Positions 46,601 through 58,360 of a DNA stretch of 64,000 bases are shown here, in pieces. A program made the position numbers and the translations under genes. The stretch is from Pratylenchus scribneri. Lineage: Eukaryota > Nematoda > Chromadorea > Rhabditida > Pratylenchidae. Each line of letters opens with the position of its first letter. Position 1 is the first letter of the stretch. The notes beneath the pieces were generated by a model that ran no database searches, was not told the DNA's origin, and saw only the letters and a list, made by a program, of their open reading frames with translations. The stretch spans positions 62,001 to 126,000 of the forward strand of contig JAQSEB010000177.1 of assembly GCA_030063045.1 (NCBI GenBank). The letters are read 5' to 3'.

Positions 46601-49600
46601 GCGTGATTGTAAAATTTCAAAATGCGGACAAATTATATTGGCTGCTTATATTGAAAATATTGCAGAGGTAAATATAATTTGAAAGATGTGGAAAATTTGC
46701 GGTTTTTCCGAATTTTGACCCTGTTGGGCATTGGGCAAGTATGAAAGAATGAAAGCTAAGACTGGAAATTGATATTGTGACGGGGAGTAAGGGGAGTAAG
46801 GGGGAAAGTGTATTATCTCGATTATTATAAAAGATCAGTCAGACAATATCGAAACGTATGGTTTTTTGATTTTCAAATTACTCATAGAAAAATTTTCCTA
46901 ATTTAATTTAAGAAATTGAAAATTTCCAAAATCATTTTTGGGTCAGTATATTATAATTTATAAAAAAATCATTTTTGGGTCAGTATATTATAATTTATAA
47001 AAAAATCATTTTTGGGTCAGTATATTATAATTTATAAAAAAATCATTTTTGGGTCAGTATATTATAATTTATAAAAAAATCATTTTTGGGTCAGTATATT
47101 ATAATTTATAAAAAAATCATTTTTGGGTCAGTATATTATAATTTATAAAAAAATCATTTTTGGGTCAGTATATTATAATTTATAAAAATTCTGTTTTTTA
47201 TAGTCCAAAATTATATGAATTATGAAAATCATATTTTGGGCCAGTGTTTAATAATCTATAAAATTCTACTTTTTTATAGACCATAATATATGAATTAATA
47301 AATTTTCAGTATAATTTGCATGCCTTCTCAAACAATGGCACATTGTTGAAACGAATCAATCCTGAAAATTTATCTTATTCCGATGTTCAAATTGGGCCGA
47401 CATTTTGGATCCTAAAAACTCATTCATTCCTAAAGCCAAGGGAATATATTTTGATCAAATTCACCTATGATTCTTCTACGGATAATTTGGATTTAAATTT
47501 CGAAAAACTTCAACATGAAGATACGAATGAGGATGAATATGATCTGTTGAAAGAATTTACTGTAATTCATCATCAAATTGAAACAGATGATCCAAATGCA
47601 TTGGGCATGGTTTGTTAGAGTTTTTCTGTTCGATTTGAACTATTATAGATAAATAATTTAATGAAAACTGAACGAAAAGTCCATTAGATACAAGTTCGAA
47701 GAGCTGAACTGAATTAAGAATATACATAATATATACCGTAAATGCTCTTTTAATTCCACACTCTCTAATTCCCATAATTCCGCACATTTTGAAAAGGTTG
47801 AAAAATAATTCCCCATGGGGAATTAAAAGAGCATTTACGGTATGTGAATGTTGCCATTGCTACTTGATTTAAAATTTTTAATGAAATTGTACCAAAATGC
47901 ATTATTTATTAAACCTTAACCGGGGATTTGCAAAAAATTTCTAAAAAAAAGCAAAACAATAAAAAAAAGAAAAAAAATGTAAACAGAAAACATAAAAGCA
48001 AAAAATCAGTGAGATAATTTTTAATGGAAAAAAATTATTTAATAAATTTCATGTCAAGGAAAATATTAATAATTAAAATCTAAAATTCGAATAAGCGAAA
48101 AAAAAATAATGAATCAAAAATTAAACATAAATTAAAATTGAACCCAAAAATCAGAATTTTCTCCCTTCTTAAATTAATGAACCATTTATTTCACTATATA
48201 AAATTTAGAAAATTCCTATTACAATCGTTGGCAATCGAAATTGGCACAATTCGCCTCGACCCTGCATGCTATGGGGCTATGGGGCATTCAATGCATTCCA
48301 TTTGCCTACATTCAAATATTATATTTATTCATTGTTGAAGAATTATGATGGAATATTTGCCGTCACATATCCTAGAGGCGATGGGTAAAATTAATTTTAT
48401 GATTAAAATTCACACGAAATTATTACTTATAAATAAAAAAAGACATGAAATAAAATTTCACCGAATTTTTTGACATCGAAATTTTTGAAAAATATTAATC
48501 AAAAATCCTGGTAGAAATTTTATATTTTTCGGAATTATCAAATTATCGAATGTCTAAATTTTCCGAAAAATTAATGAAAAATTCGGTCTGAAAAATAATT
48601 ATATATAATATATTTAATATCAAAATTCATTTATAATTTTTGTATAAAAATTCAGCGTTAATGGACAATTATGGCGTGAAATGGGCCGATATGAACAAAA
48701 ACACAATAGTCTTAATGACTTCAACAAAGCGGCTAAATTTTTAATTCAAAAGAATTTTACGGACAATAAAAAGTAAGAATTATGATTATTTAATTTAAAA
48801 ATACATATCCTTAAAAATTATAATTTACTCTTAAAAATTATTCTAGAATATAATTTAAATGATTAAAAGTACTTATTCTTAATAGTGAAAATAATTTTAA
48901 AGGACAAATAACATTTCTAAATTTGTAAATATTCTTTGTCCCAAAAAAATTTTTTATCAATTTTTTCTATTTTACTTATGTTAAAATAGATGGCCCATGG
49001 TCCCCATAGGGATACTGTTGGAAAGGAATTTTGTCCCCGTAGGATGCCATTGTAAAGTAATTTTATTTTGAAATTAAATTTTTATATCAAAAAATTAAAT
49101 AGAATTTCAAAAATTATTGATTTCTAGATTAATTGCAATTGGCCGTTCATTTGGTGCATTTCTTGTCACTGCTTCAGCCACTTTGGAGCCAAACAATTAT
49201 GCCGCTGTTATCGCCATAGCTGGGCAAGAATATTTTATTCAAAAAAAAAAATAATAAAACATTTTTCAGAATCTATGATGAATTATTGTACCCTTCAATT
49301 CATGAAATTTGTGATCCAAAAATCGAGGAGCAATTTTTAAGCTTGAAAAGGTAAAAATTGAAAATATAATTTTTAAATCATTTAATTAAAAAATTAAAAC
49401 ATTAAATATTTAAAATTATTTATTCTATTCATATTCAATTCATTTTTTAAATGTTTTATTTAACAAGAAAAAATATTAAAATTAGCAAAGACTAAACAGC
49501 AAAATGCAAAATAATTATATTATAGTTTGTGTTTTTTCAGCATTCGCAGTATAAAACTCAGTAAAACACATCAAATAGTAGCATATATAAATTGCAACAA

Positions 49601-51287
49601 TTTGAACAAAATTAAGGTTTTAAACTATTTAAACCAAATTTCGTTTATTGATTCAAACAAATTAATAATTAATTAAAAACGAAAACTAAAATATCATCAA
49701 ATGATGCATACTCACGAAATTTATCGATGGAGTTCGACTATAAAATTTTGACTACTAAAACTTTAAAATAATTTCGGCAATTATAAAATATTTTTAATAC
49801 ATTAAATTACTAAAGGAATAAATGGAATTTACCCAAAAAATAACTGAATTTACATTGTCGAAAAATGTTATATTTTAAGGCCATATAACTTGGCCATAAC
49901 AGTTATTAGGGCTCAGGGATAGGTTCAGGGTAGAATAAAGGGATTAGTGGCTTTTGGCAAGGGGTTAGGGAATTTTAAAGAAGTCTGATTTGGCCAAGTT
50001 TTATAAAATAAAATTTATTTCAACACCAATGAATTTGAATAAATTCAGTCATTTCCGGGCAAAATTAATATTTTTCTCTTATATTTTATTTTTCCCACAG
50101 GATTTCACCATATCAAAATATTGCTAATTTTTTCAATAATTCTGCTGAAAATTTGCCTAATATTATGCTTTTTGCTGGTTTAAATGATCGACTAATCCCG
50201 TCCGAGGACAATTCCACAATCGATAAAGGACAGAAAAAATGTGGTCAATTCCACAAAAGTAAAAATGTGGTCAATTCCACAAAAGTAAAAATGCTAATGT
50301 TAATTTTTTTGTGAAATTATTTGTTTGAGTTGGAAGAAAAAATTTGGACATAAGGGTTTTCTGATGTGGAGAATTCAAAAATGACATTAGTTTTTTGACC
50401 AGTTCATTGGGTGGTTTGTAAACGGGTTCAAAATGGCTAAAATGTAAATATTGTCAGAATGAAGTGAAAATTGGGATTTATATGCTTTTGAATATGGAGA
50501 ATTTAAAAATGGAATTAGTTTTATGACTAGCGCAAAAGTCGTTTAACAAACCGGTTTAAAAATGAAAAATTTCCCCAATTAACGTGAAAATTTAGAATTT
50601 TGGTTTTTCAATTATGAGGAATTCAAAAATGAAATGAAAAAATAATTTCAAAAAAAAAATTAAATACTAATAAGTGTAGAAAATAAAATTAAAATTTCTC
50701 TTGCCAATTTGAAAAACAGGAATATCCTTAACTAGTAATAATAAAATTAATTTTATATGTAATATTACAATATGGTTGAACACTATTAATCATTTTTTAA
50801 ACCAAATGAAACAAAAAAATAATAATAAACAGATCGTCATTTCTATACAAAATATTAGGTGACTGGCTCTATTCATTTGGTTGACAATGGCCAAACTATT
50901 ATAATTTCCCATGAATTTATTCTTCACTTTTTAATTAATTATATTTTTTTAAATGATTAATATTTGTATTTTTGACAATCGGGCACTTTCTTTTACCACA
51001 TTTTTACTTTTGTGGAAATGACCACATTTTTACTTTTGTGTAAATGACCACATTTTTACTTTTGTGGAATTGACCACATTTTTACTTTTGTGGAATTGAC
51101 ATAGCACCGACTAATCCATCCATCGACTACAGTAAAATATGTGTTGTCATTGAATGAAGAATCGGCAAAAAGGAATTTAGAGAGAAATTTGGCAATTGCA
51201 AAAATTAATAATTTTGCACACCATTCCGATTTTGAACATCTTTTGCATTTTAATGCATTTATTCATGTTATTTTTTCACAAATTTAA
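43637..51287 (+). CDS. S9 prolyl oligopeptidase / oligopeptidase B-like, last exon split by an insertion
   Basis: Exons 43637-43684, 43782-44008, 44501-44744, 44800-44928, 45238-45389, 46148-46313, 46437-46667, 47310-47609, 48209-48384, 48656-48772, 49128-49223, 49270-49350 and 50101-51287, where 50199-51117 is inserted DNA plus one duplicated target copy. Without that insert the exons sum to 2235 nt, 744 aa, near the family's ~700. The N-terminal part matches the propeller domain: EDHFAMFDDEKSPEFLEMV corresponds to the 'WLED' start, and RTNHNAPMWKL to a blade. The catalytic domain shows LWGYGAFN, AVTYPRGDG, Ser604 in GRSFGAF, Asp685 in GLNDRL and a His (probably 723) in NNFAHHSD. The family cleaves short peptides after Pro or basic residues in the cytosol; the specificity here is not clear. 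The 46-nt intron 11 uses a GC-AG border. The insertion separates Asp from His, so this allele should lack an intact active site. Confidence 0.85.
45682..45754 (+). repeat. tRNA-derived sequence (decayed tRNA or SINE head)
   Basis: A good T-arm/B box, GGGTTCGAATCCC, follows a poor D-arm-like TAGCACAACGGGTAAACA. The acceptor and anticodon stems do not close, so it is unlikely to be a working tRNA. It lies in intron 5 of the oligopeptidase gene, 130 bp before a family D MITE. Confidence 0.5.
45885..46119. mobile_element. MITE, family D, copy 2 (oligopeptidase intron 5)
   Basis: Long inverted ends: TATGTTGCAGGAGAAACTGA at the left against TATGTCGTAGTAGAAACTGA as the complement of the right. Both are followed by AATTCAGGAGAAATTGAAAT and CTCCTAGGAGAAATTGAAAT. 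The layout is the same as 36736-36964 with diverged sequence. The right end sits only 28 bases before exon 6. Confidence 0.8.
46930..47190. repeat. 37-bp tandem repeat, 7 nearly identical copies (oligopeptidase intron 7)
   Basis: The TCATTTTTGGGTCAG block recurs exactly every 37 bases at 46932, 46969, 47006, 47043, 47080, 47117 and 47154, joined by TATATTATAATTTATAAAAA. The copies show almost no divergence, so the array is young or recently homogenised. Confidence 0.95.
47734..47842. mobile_element. Short foldback MITE (TACCGTAAATGCTCTTTTAATT family)
   Basis: Perfect terminal inverts: TACCGTAAATGCTCTTTTAA at the left and its exact complement at 47823-47842. The element is 109 bp, lies in intron 8 of the oligopeptidase gene, and encodes nothing. 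Relatives are at 19687-19784 and 52473-52730. Confidence 0.9.
50199..51107. mobile_element. 909-bp non-autonomous TIR element inserted in the oligopeptidase last exon
   Basis: Flanked by the perfect 10-bp direct repeat CGACTAATCC (50189-50198 and 51108-51117). Two copies of GTGGTCAATTCCACAAAAGT stand at the left end and four near-complements at the right end, giving multi-copy sub-terminal inverted repeats. The interior holds about three diverged ~125-bp units with GAGAATTCAAAAATG-like marks. No protein is encoded. The sub-terminal motif GTGG-CAATTCC resembles those of the family B elements, suggesting one transposase source. Confidence 0.92.
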
Positions 51288-51998
51288 TTAAATTTATGAT
51301 AAATATCGAATTATAAAATTCAGCATTTTATTTGTTAAAAGAATGTTGACTCTGGGAATGGGGGAAGTGAAAAAAAAACTGATTAACTTTTTTTATAATT
51401 TTACCAAATCAGATAATTTTTCTTTTATTAATTCATCTCAATCTCAGGTCAGCCGATAGAAATGATACCAAATTTGATTAATAAAATTTATATTAACTTG
51501 AATATTCAATTGTTGCTCAAGCAGACATTCAATTTTTCAAAAAATTCGGGGCGCCAAATATTCTGCTACTTATTAATGGTTTAAAATGATAAAATAAACC
51601 GCCGATGCAGGGCAATTTTAATTTTAACTAAAATTTTTCTCTAATTTAGGCATTTTCCTGAAATTGCCGCATATGGCACAAAAAGATGGATTTCGCAGAA
51701 ATTTAAATAATTTTTTATAAATGTCCACTTTTTAATGAAAATGCTCTCCGATTCCGAATACCTTTTTTTCTTAATCAAATGCTCCCAAGCTGAAAAAATC
51801 TTTCTGAAATCTCTTCGGAACAAGAAAACAGTGAAGTAAAAGATCTTAAAATGCCTTTCTTTTATCAACACCAAATATAATAGAATGCATCGAAATCGGG
51901 AGTGTTTGGAAATGTAGCTTTTGTTTAGACTTAAATAAGGAAATAATCTCTTCTCATTGTTTGCCGAAATCTCTTCTCTTCCTCATCTCTCTTCCATA
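51288..51998. other. Convergent intergenic region, no gene seen
   Basis: The 3' ends of the oligopeptidase (+) and oxidoreductase copy B (-) face each other over 711 bp of AT-rich DNA. A plus-strand AATAAA-type signal lies at 51591-51597. The minus-strand open frame 51641-51874 has no supporting features. Confidence 0.55.
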
Positions 51999-54900
51999 TC
52001 ATTCATCTTCCGACACCAAAGCGTCCTGCCCAGTAGCAGTACGCCGTTTCAAGCTGAATTTGTCCATCATATCGATAACAATGCCTTTGCCCCCTTCTCC
52101 GAGCAATTTTGGCCGCCCAACACCGGCCATTTTCTGTGTCAGCAAATTGCCAACAGTCAGTGCATATTTGAAGCCGGTGCCACAGAATCCGCCCGCAATG
52201 TACACCTTCCCTGGATATTTGGGATGTTCGTCCACAATCCATTGGCCATCATTTGTTACCTTAAGGCATTTTTAATTACTTATTTTTCAGTACTACTATT
52301 TTTGAATGCATTGAATTTTAATGACATAAAAATTTGAAGTAGCAAATCATTTATAGCAATCTTGAGGGTCAAAATTTGATAAAAAGAATCGTTAAAATAA
52401 TTTTTAACTACATTGAAGAGTTGACTCGTAGAAAGTAATTAAATTTACAAAATTAGACTATTATGAAATTAATGTATATACTCTCTAATTCCCCATGGAT
52501 AATTATTTTTAAGCCCTTAAAAATTGGGCAAATTTGGAGTCTAACTTCTAAATTTATCGACATTTTGATAAACAAATTTTAGCCAATTTATAGAGTATTA
52601 GGGAATTTAGAAAAAGAAATTTAAAATTTTTACCAAGGGCTATGGAATATGGATCTCCTCCTCAAAGTCGAGAGGAGAGGGTAGGGGGAAATTATTAGAG
52701 AGTGTGGAATTAAAAGAGCATTTACCATATTTTTGCTTCATAGTCATAGACGATTTTTTTTTATTCCTTCTCATTTCTCTAATTTAGCCTTTTATGTATT
52801 ATTTAAATAAATGAAAAAATATAATTAAAAAGAGTCCACCCAGAATCAGAATCAAATGATCATATATACTAGTAGCTAATTTGTTTGTATTTATTTCAAG
52901 GAGGAAATAATAAAAAATTTCTAATTCCATATTTTTACGGTTGTGATGCAGCTTTCACTATTCTTTGCCGGTCCTTTTTCTGCATCCACCCAGGGCAAAT
53001 GCTTTGTAATGTGTTCTTTTGGCTGTTTGATTATGCTTTCCGGAATTTTTCTCTCTTTATTTGGCTTAATTTCTCCTTTGATTTCTTCACCGTAGGATGT
53101 ACAAAACTAAAATGAAAATAAAAGAATTCCTTTAAATTCATTAAACAAACTTTAATTTGACTTTTCTCTTCCGGAATGGCATACATCGATTCCTCATCCT
53201 TTCGTGATGGCCAAATGCAAAGGGATGGAGATGGATGCTGTGGCCCATCCTTCTTGTATTGACCAGCAACTGTTTTTTTAATATTTAATAAATATTGCTT
53301 GGGGTTTAATAAAAAATGAATTTTGAAACGTTTTTTATTCTCCATAGTTAAAATTGAGAAAAAATACATAATCTTGGCAAGAAAAAAATACTCAAAAATG
53401 CTTATATATAAAAATTGAAAGAATCGATTATTATGGAATTGAACCTAAAAATATTCGTGTGTGATTAAAATTAGTTCAGGAGCAAATTAATTTTTCTAGA
53501 TGCAAAAAATGTTTTTAGTGCGTTTTATAGCTGAAAATTCGAATTATTTTAGTGATTTATTTTTTTATTCGTCTTATCTTTCTTGGAAAATTCATTAGCC
53601 TTCTAGTCAATTTATGTCTGCTTATCAATTTTCTGTGAAACAAAAATATTATTAATAATGCACCTGCTTTAAAATTGGGATCGAAAAATTCTTGATGTTC
53701 TTCTTTTTTCACATCCCAATACAAGGATCCTTTCAAATATGGTTTCGTTTGGATAGGCAAATCGGGGAATTGTTTAGAGAGCCAACCGCCCACAGCGAAC
53801 ACCACATTCTTTGCCGTGTATCGATGGCCTGAAAATGACAAAATTTAGAGAATTTTTACTCAATTTTTTAAATTGTGAATTTAATATTTTATTGTTTTTT
53901 TTTTATTATAAAAAATAGAAATTCAAATTTAAAGGAATATAAAAATATTATATTATTCTAATTTACCTTTATTTGTTTTGACCCAAATGCCACCATTTTC
54001 TGCGCCCCATTCAATCACCTCTTCTTCAAAGTTGATTTTTCCGCGATGTGTTTTCAAAATTTGTTCCTTAAAATATTTTTATAATTATAAAATTAAAATA
54101 TTTAAAATAACACAAAAATGACCAATAAAACAAAAGCACCAAATATTTATTTTAGATATTTAGATTTAAATATGCATTTTAGACCGTTAGAAATAAATAT
54201 GTATTTTTGTGCATTTGTTTACTAAAAAAAATATTTTCTCTTTAAAATTTAAAAAAGTTAATTACTATAATAAATTGAGAAAGCAAACAAAATTCACCTG
54301 AATTGCTTCCAGGCATTTGTCGGCCAACAATGTGACACCGCTAGGCTCATAAATTGCAGACCACTTGCCGTTGGCGTAGTTTTTAAGATGCGGAAATTCC
54401 CTACTAATTTCCTCGCCTACAAGCACTTTGTGCCAAATTTTTGCTTCATGCAAAATTTTCGCCCGTGTTTCAGTCATCTCTTTTTGAAAGTCCAATGTGA
54501 TCACTCCATTTTCTCTTAATTTTTTGCTCTTAGTTTTTTGTAAAATAGTATACATATATTAGAATTGCCCCGCTTTTTAGTGTTCCGTTTTCAGATTGAA
54601 AAAAGGAGTTAGGTAGGATCAAATCCTGGTTCTAGGGCATCAGAAAATTTTAGTCTATAAATTGGATTTTGCTTCATAATTATCAGGAAAACATTCAAAA
54701 ATGTCTAATTATTCACTAGGCGGCCATTTTTGTCAAAATTTGCCCTTCGGGCAGCTTTTTGTAAAAAATTTTTCACTTCCGATTTCTTAAACTCAATTTG
54801 AGTTCCGGTTCCGGTAAAATGGTTTTGATGCAACTCTAGTATCTAGTATTACTCTATCATAGATTAAAATTCCCTTCTTAAATAATTTCCTACTTGGAAA

Positions 54901-57900
54901 TATTCCTCACCCCAAAATACTCTATAATTCCCAAGCCTTTAAAACACTTCAATTATGCGTCAAATGAATTAAATATAATTTTCATAGCCTCCCTTAAGCC
55001 TTTTCATAGTAAAAGTTGGCAAATCTCGCTTAAGATAAAAAAAAACAGATATTTAAATATTAAAAAATTTGAATTAACCCCTAAATTTTAATTTTGTAAT
55101 TTGTAAAACCATTTTTAGTGTGCTTCTTTCTTCATAACTATCAAAACTGATTATTGAAAATATTTTATATTTATCCATAAAATGCCCTAGGGCAAGGTTG
55201 GAAAATAATTTCGCGCTCTGTTATTTCCCTATTTTTGGGATGGTTCCTGGGGGTTTTAAAAGAGTATTTATGATATTTTTTAAAAATATGAAAATAATTT
55301 TGGCAAAATTAAAATTTGTTTGCTAATGAGAAAAATTATTTAAGTAATATTTGAAAAAAAACCAAAAATAATTTTTGATGTACCTGAGGATTTGTTTGCC
55401 ATGTTTTCTTTGTAGCTCATTCCACTCATAAAAGGCATCCTTGGCCATTGGCAGCCAAGTGGAAGAGGTATGGGTATGACGCAATATTCTGGAGCCCCCA
55501 TGCGATGACCCATCCTTGTGGCCTTTTTTGCCCTATGAAATTTTATTACTGGTTTATTTCTACAATTTGTGTCGATTATTTAACGGTGTTTTCTTGCTTA
55601 AAAATGTTTCAAAAGTGAATTTGTACATGGTTTAATTATGAGTTTTTTAAAGCTATTGCAAATTTTAAAGCTTAATTTCCTCGAGTAATAATATCAAATA
55701 TGCATTATTTGTATGTTTTCCAATTTTATCATGTAATTAAAGCTAAAAAATTTTTCCAGCAGCGGTGGGGGCAAAATTCCCAATGCCCAGGAGAGACAAA
55801 ATTTCTTACAAAAGTATTCTCACCTGAACTAAATTCCTTAGAAAGTATGCCCAAGGGGCAAAATTAAAAAGTATTCTCAAATGCAGGAGAAAATTGTGTC
55901 GAAAAAGTATTTAAATTAAATTACAGAAATGTATATCAAATATAACAAATATAATGTTACGTGAGTTAAACCACTAATTTAAATTTTATCCTAAAGTTTT
56001 TATTGTCAATTGTGTACTTACTTATCCTAGCTTAATTCTCCCTTTTTAAATGAAGTAAAAAATTTTTTACGAATTTAATAAAAATGCTTATTTATAGTTT
56101 ATTTTTTCAAAAACAATTTATTTTTAAAAATAAGGGTACTAAAACTAAATAAGTTTGGCCAATTGACCCCACACACCTTTTCTAGGATCAATGTCTTCTT
56201 GTTGTGTTCTAATGCGAGTTTGTAACCAATTCCACTTCCGATGATGCCGCCGCCCACCACAATTGTGTCATAATGCCCATCCGCTGTATGCCCTTCCACA
56301 TGTTGCTTCTTTTTGGGTGATTCTGGATGCTCTTCCACTAAATTTATTTACATAAATGCACTGTGATAAGCACATAAAATTTGCCCTTCTTTTTTTAATA
56401 CTTGAGAATGGAACGATTGGTTCCTTCGAATTTTTTTCGGATTAGGGTTTTTTCGTTTAAAATGACTCGGAAAAGACTGATAAAATATCCTTCTTGCCGA
56501 AATTCGAGCTTTGAAAAATAATTTATTTGTCTTGATACCACAATTTTGGGAATTTTGACTTTTTCCTAATAACTTTATTTCCAATTAAACAGCAAAATTT
56601 GTTATTCCTAGGGTAAAAAATCAAATGAAAAAGAGAAAAAGAATTAAGTCCGTCTCTGAAGGGCAAGGGAAATATAATAAATCAAAATGGGAAAGTTAGA
56701 TCAGAAATCGGAATTTCGAACACCATATTTTGATATTAATAGTAATTTTGACTAAATCACTGTTTCTTTGGCCATACCTTTCAGCGATTACCGACTACTA
56801 TTATTTTTATGCCAAAAATTTGTAAAAACAACCATAGATCTGAAATCCAAAATAATCGAAAAATATTCTCCTAATAATGGTGTCTATTTTCGGTTTTAGA
56901 ACCCAGTTTTTGGTTTTGTGAACATCCTAATTTCGGTTTTAAAATACACTATTTTTTTGAAACCAAAACCGATTTAGATAGGGTTAATTACCCGTTGACG
57001 GGTAGGGTAGTCGGGTAGGGTACCCGCAAGGATTTTGGGCAAATTACCCGACCCGTTACCCGTGCCCAATTACCCGCATTACCCATTACCCGCACCTTGA
57101 CTACCCGACTACCCGCCTACCCGTAACCTTTTTTAGAGTCACCATTTGGGAACAAAATTGTTTACATTTTCCCAGAAAAAAGAGAGCGTCACCAATGGAT
57201 TCGGTTTGCTCAGTTGGTTAGTACTTGATTTAAATTTTTTGGACTATGGTTCGAATCCTACCAACGAAAAAAACATTTAATAAATAGTTTTTTTGTTTAA
57301 AATGAATTAATTTTGCTGAGAAAAAGTATTGAGAAAAATTTGATTATTTTTAGAAGCATAATTTTTTATTTTGCAAGTATAGGAGGGACTCCTGTTGTGG
57401 GAAAATTTTTAATAGTATATTTTTTTTAGTCTTTCTGGAAAAATGTCCTAAAAAAATTCTGTTCATAACATAAAAGCAAATATGGATAAATTTAAGTCAA
57501 TTTTGCAAAAAAAATTTCCGTGTAAAAAACCTAGAAAAAATTTTTGCGCTCGCGCCTATCGGCGCTCGCAAAAATTACTATAAAATTTTTTCTATCATAA
57601 CTTTAAATTTCTAATTTTTTTCATCTGAAACTAAAAATTATTTTTTAATAATCGTCAGTCGGTAGAATGATATATTGGATATTATCGTGCAAGAAAATTT
57701 TCAATAAAAATGCTCAATGTCCTTGATCCTTCCTCCGATTTTTCATGCTAAAAATTTTCTTTTATCTAACTAATATGGCCAATTATTAAAAATCAGGTTT
57801 CAGAATCTGTTCAGCGCCTCAATTTACATCTAAAAATAGTCTTTTTTTAATTTAAAATTTTTTTATTCATTAACAATTTCTGAAATTTTTTGTCAAATTG

Positions 57901-58360
57901 TAGTGCATTCGCTTTCCATTGGCCAAAAAATTAAATAAAATTTGAAATGAAAAAGAATTGGATAATAATGAATTAGAAGAAAAATGAATGCTCACAGATT
58001 ATGATATTTATTTTGCCGATTTTTTAAATTTTGTTAAACGAATTTAAAAAAATGTCTTAACAAGGAACGGGTAGGGTAGTACCCGCGGGTATTTTTCGAG
58101 TTTGGCCTACCCTACCCATTACCCGGACCCCAATTACCCGTATTACCCGTTACCCGCTTTTTCATTATCCGCCCCCGGGTAATTAACCCTAATTTAGACA
58201 AATATAAATCGCCCCCTCCTATTTGAAACTCCTTCATACTTCCTACTGGTGAATCTCCTCTCTTATTAGAATGGGATGATTCTCCAGCCTTTCCTGCCAT
58301 TATGATTGTTATTGTGGCGGAAAGCAAAAGGCAATGCAACAAAAACCAGTTATTTCCCAT
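51999..58360 (-). CDS. Secreted sarcosine oxidase/PIPOX-like FAD oxidoreductase, copy B, 486 aa
   Basis: Exons 58360-58240, 56337-56177, 55532-55384, 54514-54298, 54066-53967, 53828-53664, 53269-53151, 53106-52939 and 52259-51999 total 1461 nt in one frame. Exon 1 starts with MGNNWFLLHCLLLSATITIIM, a strong signal peptide with likely cleavage just after. Exon 2 carries the FAD motif VVGGGIIGSG (residues 67-76), and exon 3 SSHGGSR with His105/Arg109. Exon 8 ends SCITT with Cys397 at the family's covalent-flavin position. Exon 9 has GGFCGTGFKYA. The acidic C-terminus VSEDE has no peroxisomal signal. Most exons match copy A in length exactly (149, 100, 165, 119 and 168 nt); exon 4 is 18 nt shorter. 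The inferred reaction is amine oxidation with H2O2 release in the secretory route or outside the cell; the substrate is unknown. Intron 1 (58239-56338) contains a 1.2-kb word-repeat element. Confidence 0.88.
52473..52732. mobile_element. TIR element of the ..GCTCTTTTAATTCC family in copy B intron 8
   Basis: The left end has ACTCTCTAATTCCCCATGG. The right end has GAGAGTGTGGAATTAAAAGAGCATTTACC, the family terminus in reverse. The ends are only partly complementary, so this is an old or internally changed copy. Confidence 0.5.
56979..58191. mobile_element. 1.2-kb word-repeat TIR element, TTACCCG/CGGGTA type
   Basis: The ends AGGGTTAATTACCCG and its complement are inverted repeats. Dense degenerate TACCCG / CGGGTA words fill 56990-57125 and 58070-58180 around an AT-rich core. 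The flanks share ATTTAGA (56972-56978 and 58192-58198), a 7-bp duplication that becomes 9 bp if two mismatches are allowed. The core holds a tRNA-like segment (57200-57266) and a GC-rich CGCTCGCGCC...GGCGCTCGC near-hairpin at 57545-57572. The element lies between the signal-peptide exon and the catalytic exons of copy B. Confidence 0.8.
57200..57266 (+). repeat. tRNA-derived sequence inside the 1.2-kb element
   Basis: The A-box-like TTTGCTCAGTTGGTTAGTAC and B-box-like GGTTCGAATCC are spaced as in a tRNA, and the ends GGTTTG/CCAACG could pair in part. The anticodon arm is not convincing. It is a likely SINE head or tRNA pseudogene captured by the element. Confidence 0.5.

Noticed and set aside
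51957..52337. Plus-strand frame of 126 codons
   Set aside because: It is the antisense shadow of the last exon of oxidoreductase copy B, whose protein matches the family.
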